Below are positions 1-5,942 of a DNA stretch of 6,525 nucleotides, one piece after another. The DNA is from Streptomyces lilacinus. Its GTDB lineage: Bacteria; Actinomycetota; Actinomycetes; Streptomycetales; Streptomycetaceae. A program made the translations under genes and the position numbers. Position 1 is the stretch's first letter; every line of letters starts with the position of its first letter. Below the pieces are notes generated by a model. That model did no database searches and was not told where the DNA came from. It was given only the letters and a program-made list of their open reading frames with translations. The DNA lies in the NCBI GenBank assembly GCA_000715685.1, contig KL569414.1:139774-146298 (forward strand), in the 5' to 3' direction.

Positions 1-4
1 CCCT

Positions 5-37
5 GTCGCCCCCCGGCCCGTCGGGCCGGGGGGCGAC
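5..37 (-). terminator. Strong hairpin after sdaA, likely transcription terminator
   Basis: A perfect 15-bp inverted repeat (arms 5-19 and 23-37, 3-base loop) begins 27 bases beyond the sdaA stop codon on the minus strand. It is almost all G and C and has no T-run after it, as is usual for terminator hairpins in actinobacteria. Because it is symmetrical it could also stop transcription arriving from the left. Confidence 0.8.
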
Positions 38-52
38 GTACGCCTCAGACGG

Positions 53-70
53 CGATCAGCACGATCAGCA
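53..70 (-). repeat. Tandem 9-bp duplication spanning the sdaA stop codon
   Basis: The 9-mer CGATCAGCA occurs twice back to back on the plus strand (53-61 and 62-70). On the minus strand each unit reads TGC TGA TCG in the sdaA frame, so the last Cys codon and the stop codon are both duplicated. The first TGA (65-67) ends the protein, and a second in-frame Cys-stop pair follows nine bases later. Confidence 0.85.
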
Positions 71-1447
71 CTCGATGACGTTCACGGCCAGCCCGCCGCG
101 CGCCGTCTCCTTGTACTTGACCTTCATGTCCGCACCCGTCTCCTTCATGGTCTTGATGACCTTGTCGAGGGACACGTGGTGGCGGCCGTCGCCGCGCAGG
201 GCCATGCGGGCGGCGGTGACGGCCTTGGCGGCGGCCATGCCGTTGCGCTCGATGCAGGGGATCTGGACCAGGCCGCCGACCGGGTCGCAGGTCAGGCCCA
301 GGTTGTGCTCCATGCCGATCTCTGCGGCGTTCTCGACCTGCTCCGGGGTGCCGCCGAGGACCTCGGCGAGGCCGCCGGAGGCCATCGAGCAGGCGGAGCC
401 GACCTCGCCCTGGCAGCCGACCTCGGCGCCGGAGATGGAGGCGTTCTCCTTGAAGAGCATGCCGATCGCGCCGGCGGCGAGGAGGAAGCGGACGATGCCG
501 TCCTCGTCCGCGCCGGGGACGAAGTTCATGTAGTAGTGCAGGACGGCCGGGATGATGCCTGCGGCGCCGTTGGTGGGGGCGGTGACGACGCGGCCGCCGG
601 CGGCGTTCTCCTCGTTGACCGCCATGGCGTAGACCGTGATCCACTCCATCGCGCGGGCCTGCGCGTCGCCCTCGGCGCGCAGCTGGCGGGCGGTGCTGGC
701 GGCGCGGCGGCGGACCTTCAGGCCGCCGGGGAGGATGCCCTCGCGGGACATGCCGCGGGTGACGCAGGACTGCATGACGCGCCAGATCTCCAGGAGGCCC
801 TCGCGGATCTCCTCCTCCGTGCGCCAGGCCTTCTCGTTCTCCATCATCATCGCGGAGATCGACAGGCCGGACTCGCGGGACATCCGCAGCATCTCGTCGC
901 CCGTGCGGAAGGGGTACTTCAGGACCGTGTCGTCCAGGACGATCCGGTCGGCGCCCACCGCGTCCTCGTCGACGACGAAGCCGCCGCCGACCGAGTAGTA
1001 GGTCTTCTCCAGCAGCGGCGCGCCGGCCTCGTCGTAGGCGAAGAGGGTCATGCCGTTGGCGTGGTACGGCAGGGCGCGGCGGCGGTGGAGGATCAGCTGG
1101 GTCGACTCGTCGAAGTCGATCTCGTGGTCGGAGCCGATCTCGGCGCCGAGCAGGCGCAGCCGCTTGCTGGTGCGGATGCGCTCCACCTCGTCGTCGGCGA
1201 TCTCCACGTCGACGGTGCGCGGGGAGTGGCCCTCGAGGCCCAGCAGGACGGCCTTGGGGGTGCCGTGGCCGTGGCCGGTGGCGCCCAGGGAGCCGTAGAG
1301 CTCGGCGCGCACGGCGGTGGTCTGGGCGAGCAGGCCGTCCTTCTTCAGGCGTCCCACGAACATGCGGGCGGCGCGCATGGGGCCGACCGTGTGGGAGCTG
1401 GACGGGCCTATGCCGATCGAGAAGAGATCGAATACGGAGATGGCCAC
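65..1447 (-). CDS. sdaA: L-serine dehydratase (L-serine ammonia-lyase), iron-sulfur type, single chain
   Basis: This cytosolic enzyme converts L-serine to pyruvate and ammonia. It is 460 aa, a normal length for the type with beta and alpha domains fused in one chain. The N-terminal beta domain opens with the family signature [14 protein letters not shown] (residues 10-23). The alpha domain carries [13 protein letters not shown] (289-301) and the cluster cysteines C345 (GCQGEVG), C387 (LTCDPVGG) and C398 (IPCIERN). The chain ends in Cys460. In the Legionella enzyme the C-terminal Cys acts as a removable fourth cluster ligand ('tail in mouth'), and the spacing of the four cysteines here is the same. 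I chose the GTG at 1447 because GAGGAG lies 8 bases upstream and the protein then starts [12 protein letters not shown]; the open frame further upstream is unlike the family. It is the last gene of the glycine/serine block, separated from glyA by a hairpin. Confidence 0.97.
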   Translation of the reverse strand: MAISVFDLFSIGIGPSSSHTVGPMRAARMFVGRLKKDGLLAQTTAVRAELYGSLGATGHGHGTPKAVLLGLEGHSPRTVDVEIADDEVERIRTSKRLRLLGAEIGSDHEIDFDESTQLILHRRRALPYHANGMTLFAYDEAGAPLLEKTYYSVGGGFVVDEDAVGADRIVLDDTVLKYPFRTGDEMLRMSRESGLSISAMMMENEKAWRTEEEIREGLLEIWRVMQSCVTRGMSREGILPGGLKVRRRAASTARQLRAEGDAQARAMEWITVYAMAVNEENAAGGRVVTAPTNGAAGIIPAVLHYYMNFVPGADEDGIVRFLLAAGAIGMLFKENASISGAEVGCQGEVGSACSMASGGLAEVLGGTPEQVENAAEIGMEHNLGLTCDPVGGLVQIPCIERNGMAAAKAVTAARMALRGDGRHHVSLDKVIKTMKETGADMKVKYKETARGGLAVNVIEC

Positions 1448-1455
1448 GGTGGCAG

Positions 1456-1461
1456 CTCCTC
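1456..1461 (-). promoter_or_regulatory. Ribosome binding site of sdaA
   Basis: GAGGAG on the minus strand lies 8 bases before the GTG at 1447. It decides the GTG start over longer in-frame options further upstream. Confidence 0.8.
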
Positions 1462-1470
1462 TGTGGGTCG

Positions 1471-1522
1471 GTGGTACGGGGTGGTACGGGGGGTGGTGCG
1501 GTCGTGCGTCATGTGGTGCGGG
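1471..1522. repeat. Array of four short direct repeats upstream of sdaA
   Basis: The 10-mer GTGGTACGGG occurs twice in exact tandem (1471-1480, 1481-1490). Near-copies with G for A follow at 1493-1502 (last base differs) and 1513-1522. Spacing is 10, 12 and 20 bases, close to one, one and two helical turns. The array lies in the leader or promoter region of sdaA, 24-75 bases before its start codon. It could be a regulator site or only low-complexity sequence; no regulator can be named. Confidence 0.55.
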
Positions 1523-1532
1523 GCACCGCACC
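1515..1532. other. Small hairpin in the region before sdaA
   Basis: GGTGCGG, a GGCA loop and CCGCACC form a perfect 7-bp stem. It overlaps the fourth direct repeat. It could be an mRNA leader structure or part of an operator. The remaining sequence of the glyA-sdaA gap (about 1533-1626) shows no recognisable riboswitch or clear promoter. Confidence 0.4.
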
Positions 1533-1626
1533 CACTCTTCAGTGTGCGTGATGCCGGCCGCTCGCCGCGGTGGGCGTTCTCACACCGGGGGGCACCGGGG
1601 TGAGGCGCGCGGGCCCCGGTCGTGAC

Positions 1627-1668
1627 GCGGGGCACCGGGCACACTTCGCAGCGTGCCCGGTGCCCCGC
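1627..1668 (-). terminator. Strong hairpin between glyA and sdaA, likely terminator
   Basis: A perfect 16-bp stem (arms 1627-1642 and 1653-1668, 10-base loop) begins 29 bases past the glyA stop codon. It should end or strongly reduce transcription of the gcvT-gcvH-glyA unit before sdaA. No T-run follows, as is common in high-GC actinobacteria. Confidence 0.82.
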
Positions 1669-1697
1669 ACCCTCCGGGTGAATCCCGTGCGTCGGTC

Positions 1698-2960
1698 CTA
1701 CTTCAGCCCGGGGTACAGCGGGTGCTTCGCCGCCAGGGCGGTGACGCGGGCCCGCAGGCCCTCGGCGTCGAAGCCCGGCTTCAGGGCCTCGGCGATGATG
1801 TCGGCGACCTCGCGGAAGTCCTCCGCCTGGAAGCCGCGCGTCGCCAGTGCCGGGGTGCCGATCCGCAGGCCCGAGGTGACCATCGGGGGGCGCGGGTCGT
1901 TCGGGATGGCGTTGCGGTTGACCGTGATGCCGACCTCGTGGAGGCGGTCCTCGGCCTGCTGGCCGTCCAGCTCGGAGTTGCGCAGGTCGACCAGGACCAG
2001 GTGCACGTCCGTGCCGCCGGACAGGACGGAGACGCCCACCTCGGCGACGTCGTCCCGCACCAGGCGCTCTGCCAGGATCTTCGCGCCCTCCAGCGTACGC
2101 TGCTGGCGCTCCTTGAACTCCTCGCTGGCCGCGACCTTGAAGGAGACCGCCTTCGCCGCGATCACGTGCTCCAGCGGGCCACCCTGCTGACCGGGGAAGA
2201 CCGCGGAGTTGATCTTCTTGGCCAGCTCGGCCGTGGAGAGGATCACACCGCCGCGGGGGCCGCCCAGGGTCTTGTGGGTGGTCGTGGTGACGACGTGGGC
2301 GTGCGGCACCGGGTTGGGGTGCAGGCCCGCGGCGACCAGGCCCGCGAAGTGGGCCATGTCGACCATCAGGTACGCGCCGACCTCGTCGGCGATCCGACGG
2401 AAGGCCGCGAAGTCCAGCTGACGCGGGTAGGCGGACCAGCCGGCGACGATCAGCTTCGGGCGGTGCTCCTTGGCGAGGCGCTCGACCTCCTCCATGTCGA
2501 CCAGGTTGGTCTGCTCGTCGACGTGGTAGGCGACCACGTTGTAGAGCTTGCCGGAGAAGTTGATCTTCATGCCGTGGGTCAGGTGCCCGCCGTGGGCGAG
2601 GTTCAGACCCAGGATGGTGTCGCCCGGGTTGAGCAGGGCGAACATCGCGGCGGCGTTGGCCTGGGCGCCGGAGTGCGGCTGCACGTTCGCGTGCTCGGCA
2701 CCGAAGAGCGCCTTGATGCGGTCGATCGCGATCTGCTCGACGACGTCGACGTGCTCGCAGCCACCGTAGTAGCGGCGGCCCGGGTAGCCCTCCGCGTACT
2801 TGTTGGTGAGCACCGAGCCCTGGGCCTCCATGACCGCGACCGGAGCGAAGTTCTCCGAGGCGATCATCTCGAGGGTGGACTGCTGGCGGTGGAGTTCGGC
2901 GTCGACAGCGGCGGCGACGTCGGGGTCGAGCTCATGGAGGGAGCTGTTGAGAAGCGACAT
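1698..2960 (-). CDS. glyA: Serine hydroxymethyltransferase
   Basis: GlyA is a cytosolic PLP enzyme that interconverts serine plus tetrahydrofolate with glycine plus methylene-tetrahydrofolate. Beside the glycine cleavage genes it probably runs towards serine, using the one-carbon unit released from another glycine. The product is 420 aa, the usual bacterial length. Visible family features are EMIASENF (31-38), [15 protein letters not shown] (53-67), the PLP-contacting DMAHFAGL (201-208, with D201 and H204), and the Schiff-base lysine K230 in [16 protein letters not shown]. The ATG at 2960 gives the family N-terminus and has a purine-rich AGGAAGA just upstream. It starts 42 bases after gcvH, so it is probably cotranscribed with it, and its stop is followed by a strong hairpin. 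Nothing is broken or unusual in the frame. Confidence 0.98.
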   Translation of the reverse strand: MSLLNSSLHELDPDVAAAVDAELHRQQSTLEMIASENFAPVAVMEAQGSVLTNKYAEGYPGRRYYGGCEHVDVVEQIAIDRIKALFGAEHANVQPHSGAQANAAAMFALLNPGDTILGLNLAHGGHLTHGMKINFSGKLYNVVAYHVDEQTNLVDMEEVERLAKEHRPKLIVAGWSAYPRQLDFAAFRRIADEVGAYLMVDMAHFAGLVAAGLHPNPVPHAHVVTTTTHKTLGGPRGGVILSTAELAKKINSAVFPGQQGGPLEHVIAAKAVSFKVAASEEFKERQQRTLEGAKILAERLVRDDVAEVGVSVLSGGTDVHLVLVDLRNSELDGQQAEDRLHEVGITVNRNAIPNDPRPPMVTSGLRIGTPALATRGFQAEDFREVADIIAEALKPGFDAEGLRARVTALAAKHPLYPGLK

Positions 2961-3002
2961 GAGTTCTTCCTGGACTTCCTGACGGGAGGGAAGTGGGCGG
3001 GG

Positions 3003-3377
3003 TCAGCCGGCGAAGGCGGTGTACTCGTCGGCGGACATCAGGTCCTCCGGCTCGTCCGTGATCTTCACCTTGAACAGCCAGCCGCCCTCGAAGGGGGCGG
3101 AATTCACCAGCGAGGGGTCGTCCACGACGTCCTGGTTGGCCTCGACGACCTCGCCCGTGACGGGGGCGAAGAGGTCGCTGACCGACTTGGTCGACTCCAG
3201 CTCGCCACAGGACTCGCCCGCGGTGACCGTGTCGCCCACGGCCGGGAGCTGGGCGTACACGACGTCACCGAGGGCGTTGGCCGCGAACTCGGTGATGCCG
3301 ACGGTCGCCACGCCGTCCTCGGTGGCCGACAGCCACTCGTGCTCCTTGGAGTAACGCAGCTGCTGGGGGTTGCTCAT
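3003..3377 (-). CDS. gcvH: Glycine cleavage system H protein (lipoyl carrier)
   Basis: H-protein carries the aminomethyl group of glycine on a lipoyl arm between the P-, T- and L-proteins of the glycine cleavage complex in the cytosol. It is 124 aa, the typical size. It opens with RYSKEHEWL (8-16), followed by [16 protein letters not shown] (26-41). The lipoylation lysine is K64 in [10 protein letters not shown], and the C-terminal half has the usual [10 protein letters not shown] (72-81) and GGWLFKVK (98-105). I chose the ATG at 3377 because AGGAGA lies 8 bases upstream and the protein then has the family N-terminus; the open frame continues upstream without family similarity. It lies 67 bases after gcvT and 42 before glyA, all on one strand, so an operon under the upstream riboswitch is likely. 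Confidence 0.98.
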   Translation of the reverse strand: MSNPQQLRYSKEHEWLSATEDGVATVGITEFAANALGDVVYAQLPAVGDTVTAGESCGELESTKSVSDLFAPVTGEVVEANQDVVDDPSLVNSAPFEGGWLFKVKITDEPEDLMSADEYTAFAG

Positions 3378-3444
3378 GGCTAGATTCTCCTGTACGCGCG
3401 TGGGTGCTTGTGCAAGGGGTCTTGACAGGTGGGATGAGGGGGAC

Positions 3445-4560
3445 TCAGCGAGCCCGCTTGTAGAAGGGCAGGGCGACGACCTCGTACGGCTCGTGGGTGC
3501 CGCGAATGTCCACCGATACACCTTCTGTGCCCGGGGCGGCGTGCGCCGCGTCGACGTACGCGATCGCGATCGGCTTGCCGAGGGTGGGGGAGGGGGCGCC
3601 CGAGGTGACCTCGCCCACGACCTCGCCGCCCGCGACGACGGAGAAGCCGGCGCGCGGCACCCGGCGACCGGTGGCGATCAGGCCGACCAGCTTGCGCGGC
3701 GGGGCGCTCTCGGCGCGCTCGGCGGCGGCGGCGAGGGCCTCGCGGCCCACGAAGTCGCCCTCCTTGTCGAACTTCACGACCCGGCCCAGACCGGCGTCGA
3801 AGGGCGTGGTGGCGGTGGTCAGCTCGTGCCCGTACAGCGGCATGCCGGCCTCCAGGCGCAGCGTGTCGCGGCAGGAGAGCCCGCAGGGCACCAGGCCGGC
3901 GTCCGCGCCCGCCTCCGTCAGGGCCTGCCACAGCTTCTCGGCGTCGCCCGGCGCGACGAACAGCTCGAAGCCGTCCTCGCCCGTGTAGCCGGTGCGGGCG
4001 ATCAGCGCGGGCACGCCCGCGACGGTGCCCGGCAGGCCCGCGTAGTACTTCAGGCCGTCCAGGTCGGCGTCCGTGACGGACTTCAGGATGGCGGGGGAGG
4101 CGGGGCCCTGGACGGCGATCAGCGCGTAGTTCTCGCGGTCGTCGCGGACGACGGCGTCGAAGCCGGCGGCGCGCTCGGTGAGGGCGTCGAGGACGACCTG
4201 GGCGTTGGAGGCGTTGGCGACGACCATGTACTCCTCGTCCGCCAGGCGGTAGACGATCAGGTCGTCCAGGATGCCGCCGTCCTCGCGGCAGATCATCGTG
4301 TAGCGGGCGCGGCCGACCGCGAGCGCGGAGATGTTGCCCACCAGGGCGTGGTCCAGGGCCTGCCCGGCCTGGGCACCCGTGAGGGTGATCTCGCCCATGT
4401 GCGAGAGGTCGAAGAGGCCGGCACGCGTGCGCACGGCGACGTGCTCGTCGCGCTCGCTGCCGTAGCGCAGCGGCATGTCCCAGCCCGCGAAGTCGGTCAT
4501 GGTCGCGCCGAGCGCGCGGTGCAGCGCGTCGAGGGCGGTACGGCGGGGGGCGGTCGTCAT
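3445..4560 (-). CDS. gcvT: Glycine cleavage system T protein (aminomethyltransferase)
   Basis: T-protein takes the aminomethyl group from lipoylated H-protein, releases ammonia and forms methylene-tetrahydrofolate. The 371-aa product has the full family length. In order it shows [13 protein letters not shown] (22-34), [10 protein letters not shown] (49-58), ARYTMI (85-90), the catalytic-Asp segment [11 protein letters not shown] (95-105), [14 protein letters not shown] in the folate-binding core, [18 protein letters not shown], and the C-terminal [13 protein letters not shown]. The ATG at 4560 has GGGAG 7 bases upstream and follows a tandem glycine riboswitch directly, which fixes it as the first gene of the operon. 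P-protein (gcvP), which the complex needs, is not in this window; from memory it is unlinked in Streptomyces. A longer frame starting at 4624 in another register is only a shadow. Confidence 0.98.
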   Translation of the reverse strand: MTTAPRRTALDALHRALGATMTDFAGWDMPLRYGSERDEHVAVRTRAGLFDLSHMGEITLTGAQAGQALDHALVGNISALAVGRARYTMICREDGGILDDLIVYRLADEEYMVVANASNAQVVLDALTERAAGFDAVVRDDRENYALIAVQGPASPAILKSVTDADLDGLKYYAGLPGTVAGVPALIARTGYTGEDGFELFVAPGDAEKLWQALTEAGADAGLVPCGLSCRDTLRLEAGMPLYGHELTTATTPFDAGLGRVVKFDKEGDFVGREALAAAAERAESAPPRKLVGLIATGRRVPRAGFSVVAGGEVVGEVTSGAPSPTLGKPIAIAYVDAAHAAPGTEGVSVDIRGTHEPYEVVALPFYKRAR

Positions 4561-4567
4561 GGTCAGG

Positions 4568-4572
4568 CTCCC
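4568..4572 (-). promoter_or_regulatory. Ribosome binding site of gcvT
   Basis: GGGAG on the minus strand lies 7 bases before the gcvT ATG. It is about 40 bases beyond the second glycine aptamer, so aptamer folding could affect either its accessibility or transcript elongation before it. Confidence 0.65.
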
Positions 4573-4586
4573 GGGCAGTGAGTCGC

Positions 4587-4615
4587 GGAGGAATGCCTAA
4601 AGAGGCGGCCTCCCC
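4587..4615 (-). promoter_or_regulatory. Possible expression platform of the glycine riboswitch
   Basis: Directly after the last aptamer, GGGGAGG (4615-4609) can pair with the following CCTCTTT, giving a short stem with G-U pairs next to three U residues. Alternatively GGAGG (4613-4609) can pair with CCTCC (4591-4587). The two pairings exclude each other, as expected for a switch. Both are short, and neither covers the Shine-Dalgarno sequence, so the mechanism is uncertain. Confidence 0.35.
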
Positions 4616-4826
4616 ATCTGTCATCGGAACCTGAGAGGTTCACCGCGAGCCCCCGCCTGTCACAAGGGTCACGGCTTGCACCTTGGGTGGGACCACCGCC
4701 GCATGACCGCGGTCCGCTTTTCAGATCTGCCTCATCCGCGCGGTACGGGGCCTGAGAGATTCAAGGGAGGAACTTGCTCCTTCGGCGCCCGGTGCGCTTG
4801 CGGCACCGGGACTCTCCCGCGCGGAT
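4616..4826 (-). promoter_or_regulatory. Tandem (two-aptamer) glycine riboswitch upstream of gcvT
   Basis: On the minus strand, aptamer 1 (4826-4734) is closed by a perfect 10-bp P1 stem made from ATCCGCGCGG and its complement. It contains GGGAGAG, CCGAAGGAGCAAG and AATCTCTCAGG, the hallmark glycine-aptamer segments. After a 7-base linker, aptamer 2 (4726-4616) is closed by ATCTG/CAGAT. It contains CTGAAAAGC, a diverged CCCAAGGTGCAAG and GAACCTCTCAGG, then GATGACAGATGGGG. This is the classical two-aptamer glycine riboswitch, which in known cases turns glycine cleavage genes on when glycine is plentiful. Identification rests on conserved motifs and stems I can pair by eye; the off and on states are inferred. 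Confidence 0.95.
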
Positions 4827-4836
4827 TCGAGCGGCC

Positions 4837-4842
4837 AATATG
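4837..4842 (-). promoter_or_regulatory. Possible -10 element for the gcv operon
   Basis: CATATT on the minus strand lies 11 bases before aptamer 1, where a -10 box should be if transcription starts close to the riboswitch. It is one of the few AT-rich spots here. I see no good -35 hexamer at the proper spacing, so this is weak. Confidence 0.3.
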
Positions 4843-4912
4843 CAGTTGATTGCGAAAGGGTCGTGCATGTGGTCGTGCGTGCCGGATGGCGCTTGGCGCG
4901 CACATCATTGCA

Positions 4913-4926
4913 CGTACGGGCGTACG
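4913..4926. repeat. Short inverted repeat in the divergent intergenic region
   Basis: CGTAC and GTACG flank the four bases GGGC. The site sits between the riboswitch-controlled operon and the divergent P-loop gene, so it could be an operator for either. It is short enough to be chance. The rest of 4827-4999 holds no other clear motif. Confidence 0.3.
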
Positions 4927-4999
4927 ACGGACTGCCCACCGCCTCTCGAATTGGCATACCTTCGGTCCGGGCGGCGACGGAGGGACGGGAATCATCACA

Positions 5000-5617
5000 G
5001 TGCGTACGGGGGGCGGGGTGGGGAGGGGACTCACCCCGGTGGGGCTGGTCGATCTGCGCGGCGGCGACGACCGGGCCCCGGTCGGGGAGCTGCGGTACGC
5101 CGCCGGTGACCTGCTGGTCGTCTCCGGGCTGCCCGGGGGCGGCAAGTCCACGCTCATGCGGCGCGTGGTCGCCGCGCCCGTCCACCGGGTGGACTCCCAG
5201 GACTCCCGGGAGCGCCTGGAGCGCCGGGCGCCCCTGCGGCTGCCCTACGCCGCCTACCGGCCGCTGGTCCGCCTCGCGCACTACGCCGCGCTGCGGCGCG
5301 CGCTGCGCACGGCGGAGAGCGTGGTGGTGCACGACTGCGGCCAGTGGAGCTGGGTGCGCCGCTGGCTCGCGCGGGAGGCGCGGCGGCGGGGCGCGGGGCT
5401 GCACGTCGTGGTCCTGGCCGTGGACGCGCGGACCGCGCTCGCCGGGCAGGCGGCGCGGGGGCGCGGGGTGTCGGCGCGGGCCTTCGGGCGACATCGGCGG
5501 GCAATGGCCCGCCTCGTCGCGGACGCGGCGGCGGGCCGACTGCCGGCGGGGGCCGCCTCGGCCGTCCTCCTCGACCGCCGGGCTGCGGACGCGCTCCGGG
5601 CGATCGTCTTCGCCTGA
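5000..5617 (+). CDS. Small P-loop NTPase or kinase-like protein of unknown function
   Basis: The 205-aa product has one clear nucleotide-binding domain. Walker A is GLPGGGKST (43-51). VDSQDSRERL (64-73) sits where small-molecule and nucleic-acid kinases of the zeta-toxin/polynucleotide-kinase type have substrate or magnesium residues. VVVHDCG (108-114) fits a Walker B strand with D112. RGRGVSARAFGRHRRAM (153-169) resembles the arginine-rich lid of those kinases. No signal peptide or membrane helix is visible. I chose the GTG at 5000 because GGGA lies about 9 bases upstream and the protein then begins MRTGGGVGRGL. An ATG at 4850 would add 50 residues of poor quality running through the promoter region. 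Similar short ATPases are, from memory, annotated in Streptomyces as 'AAA family ATPase'. It is transcribed divergently from the glycine operon. No toxin-antitoxin partner is adjacent and the substrate is unknown. Confidence 0.88.
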   Translation: MRTGGGVGRGLTPVGLVDLRGGDDRAPVGELRYAAGDLLVVSGLPGGGKSTLMRRVVAAPVHRVDSQDSRERLERRAPLRLPYAAYRPLVRLAHYAALRRALRTAESVVVHDCGQWSWVRRWLAREARRRGAGLHVVVLAVDARTALAGQAARGRGVSARAFGRHRRAMARLVADAAAGRLPAGAASAVLLDRRAADALRAIVFA

Positions 5618-5646
5618 GCCGGGTTCGGCACCGCCGGGTTCGTAGG

Positions 5647-5834
5647 CGGTGGCTGAGCGCCGTTGCGGCGGGAGGTGTTCCCCAAGCCCGCCCCTTCCCG
5701 GCTGTATCGATTTGCGGCTCCGCCGCGCGAGGGGGCAAGCCCCCGGACCCCGGGGGGCTGGGGGCTCGCCCCCAGGAAACGGTGAAGGGGCGGGACCGGG
5801 GAAGGAACTCCGCCGCAACGGCGCGCAACCACCG
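5647..5834. repeat. 188-bp noncoding element with inverted-repeat ends (MITE-like)
   Basis: The outer 24 bases of each end (5647-5670 and 5811-5834) are inverted repeats with only two mismatches. The similarity continues without gaps over about 54 bases per arm, roughly three quarters identical. The interior holds three more hairpins: GCGGC/GCCGC (5714-5726), GGGGG/CCCCC (5731-5744), and a 7-bp stem CTGGGGG/CCCCCAG with a CTCG loop (5758-5775). The whole gap 5618-5942 has no convincing gene. I see no flanking target duplication. From memory, similar palindromic GC-rich blocks are scattered between Streptomyces genes; that is not checked. In RNA it would form one long hairpin and may also end transcription of the P-loop gene 29 bases upstream. 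Confidence 0.7.
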
Positions 5835-5900
5835 TGGCGCGCCCGGCGGTGCCGAACCCCGCCCCACCCCCCGGGCCCCCCGAAGCCCAGGCGCAGCCGT

Positions 5901-5906
5901 TAAGGT
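5901..5906 (+). promoter_or_regulatory. Possible -10 element for sseB
   Basis: TAAGGT fits the loose actinobacterial TANNNT -10 pattern and lies about 36 bases before the sseB ATG, in a stretch otherwise lacking AT-rich hexamers. No clear -35 is visible 16-18 bases upstream. Confidence 0.25.
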
Positions 5907-5942
5907 GCGGGTGCGGTTGCGACGAGACGGCGGTTGGAACGG

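Noticed and set aside
1653..3383. A 576-codon plus-strand open frame antisense to glyA and gcvH, and a 475-codon one (176-1603) antisense to sdaA
   Set aside because: Long open frames opposite or beside real genes are expected at this GC content. The opposite strand encodes unmistakable GlyA, GcvH and SdaA, and the antisense products are low-complexity with no known motifs.
3380..4624. A 414-codon minus-strand frame overlapping gcvT in another register
   Set aside because: Its product is Arg/Gly/Pro-rich with no domain, while the gcvT register holds every T-protein motif.
4850..4999. Earlier ATG start for the P-loop protein
   Set aside because: The added 50 residues are Arg-rich and unlike a folded domain, and they would cover the divergent promoter region. 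The GTG at 5000 has a plausible ribosome site and a better N-terminus.
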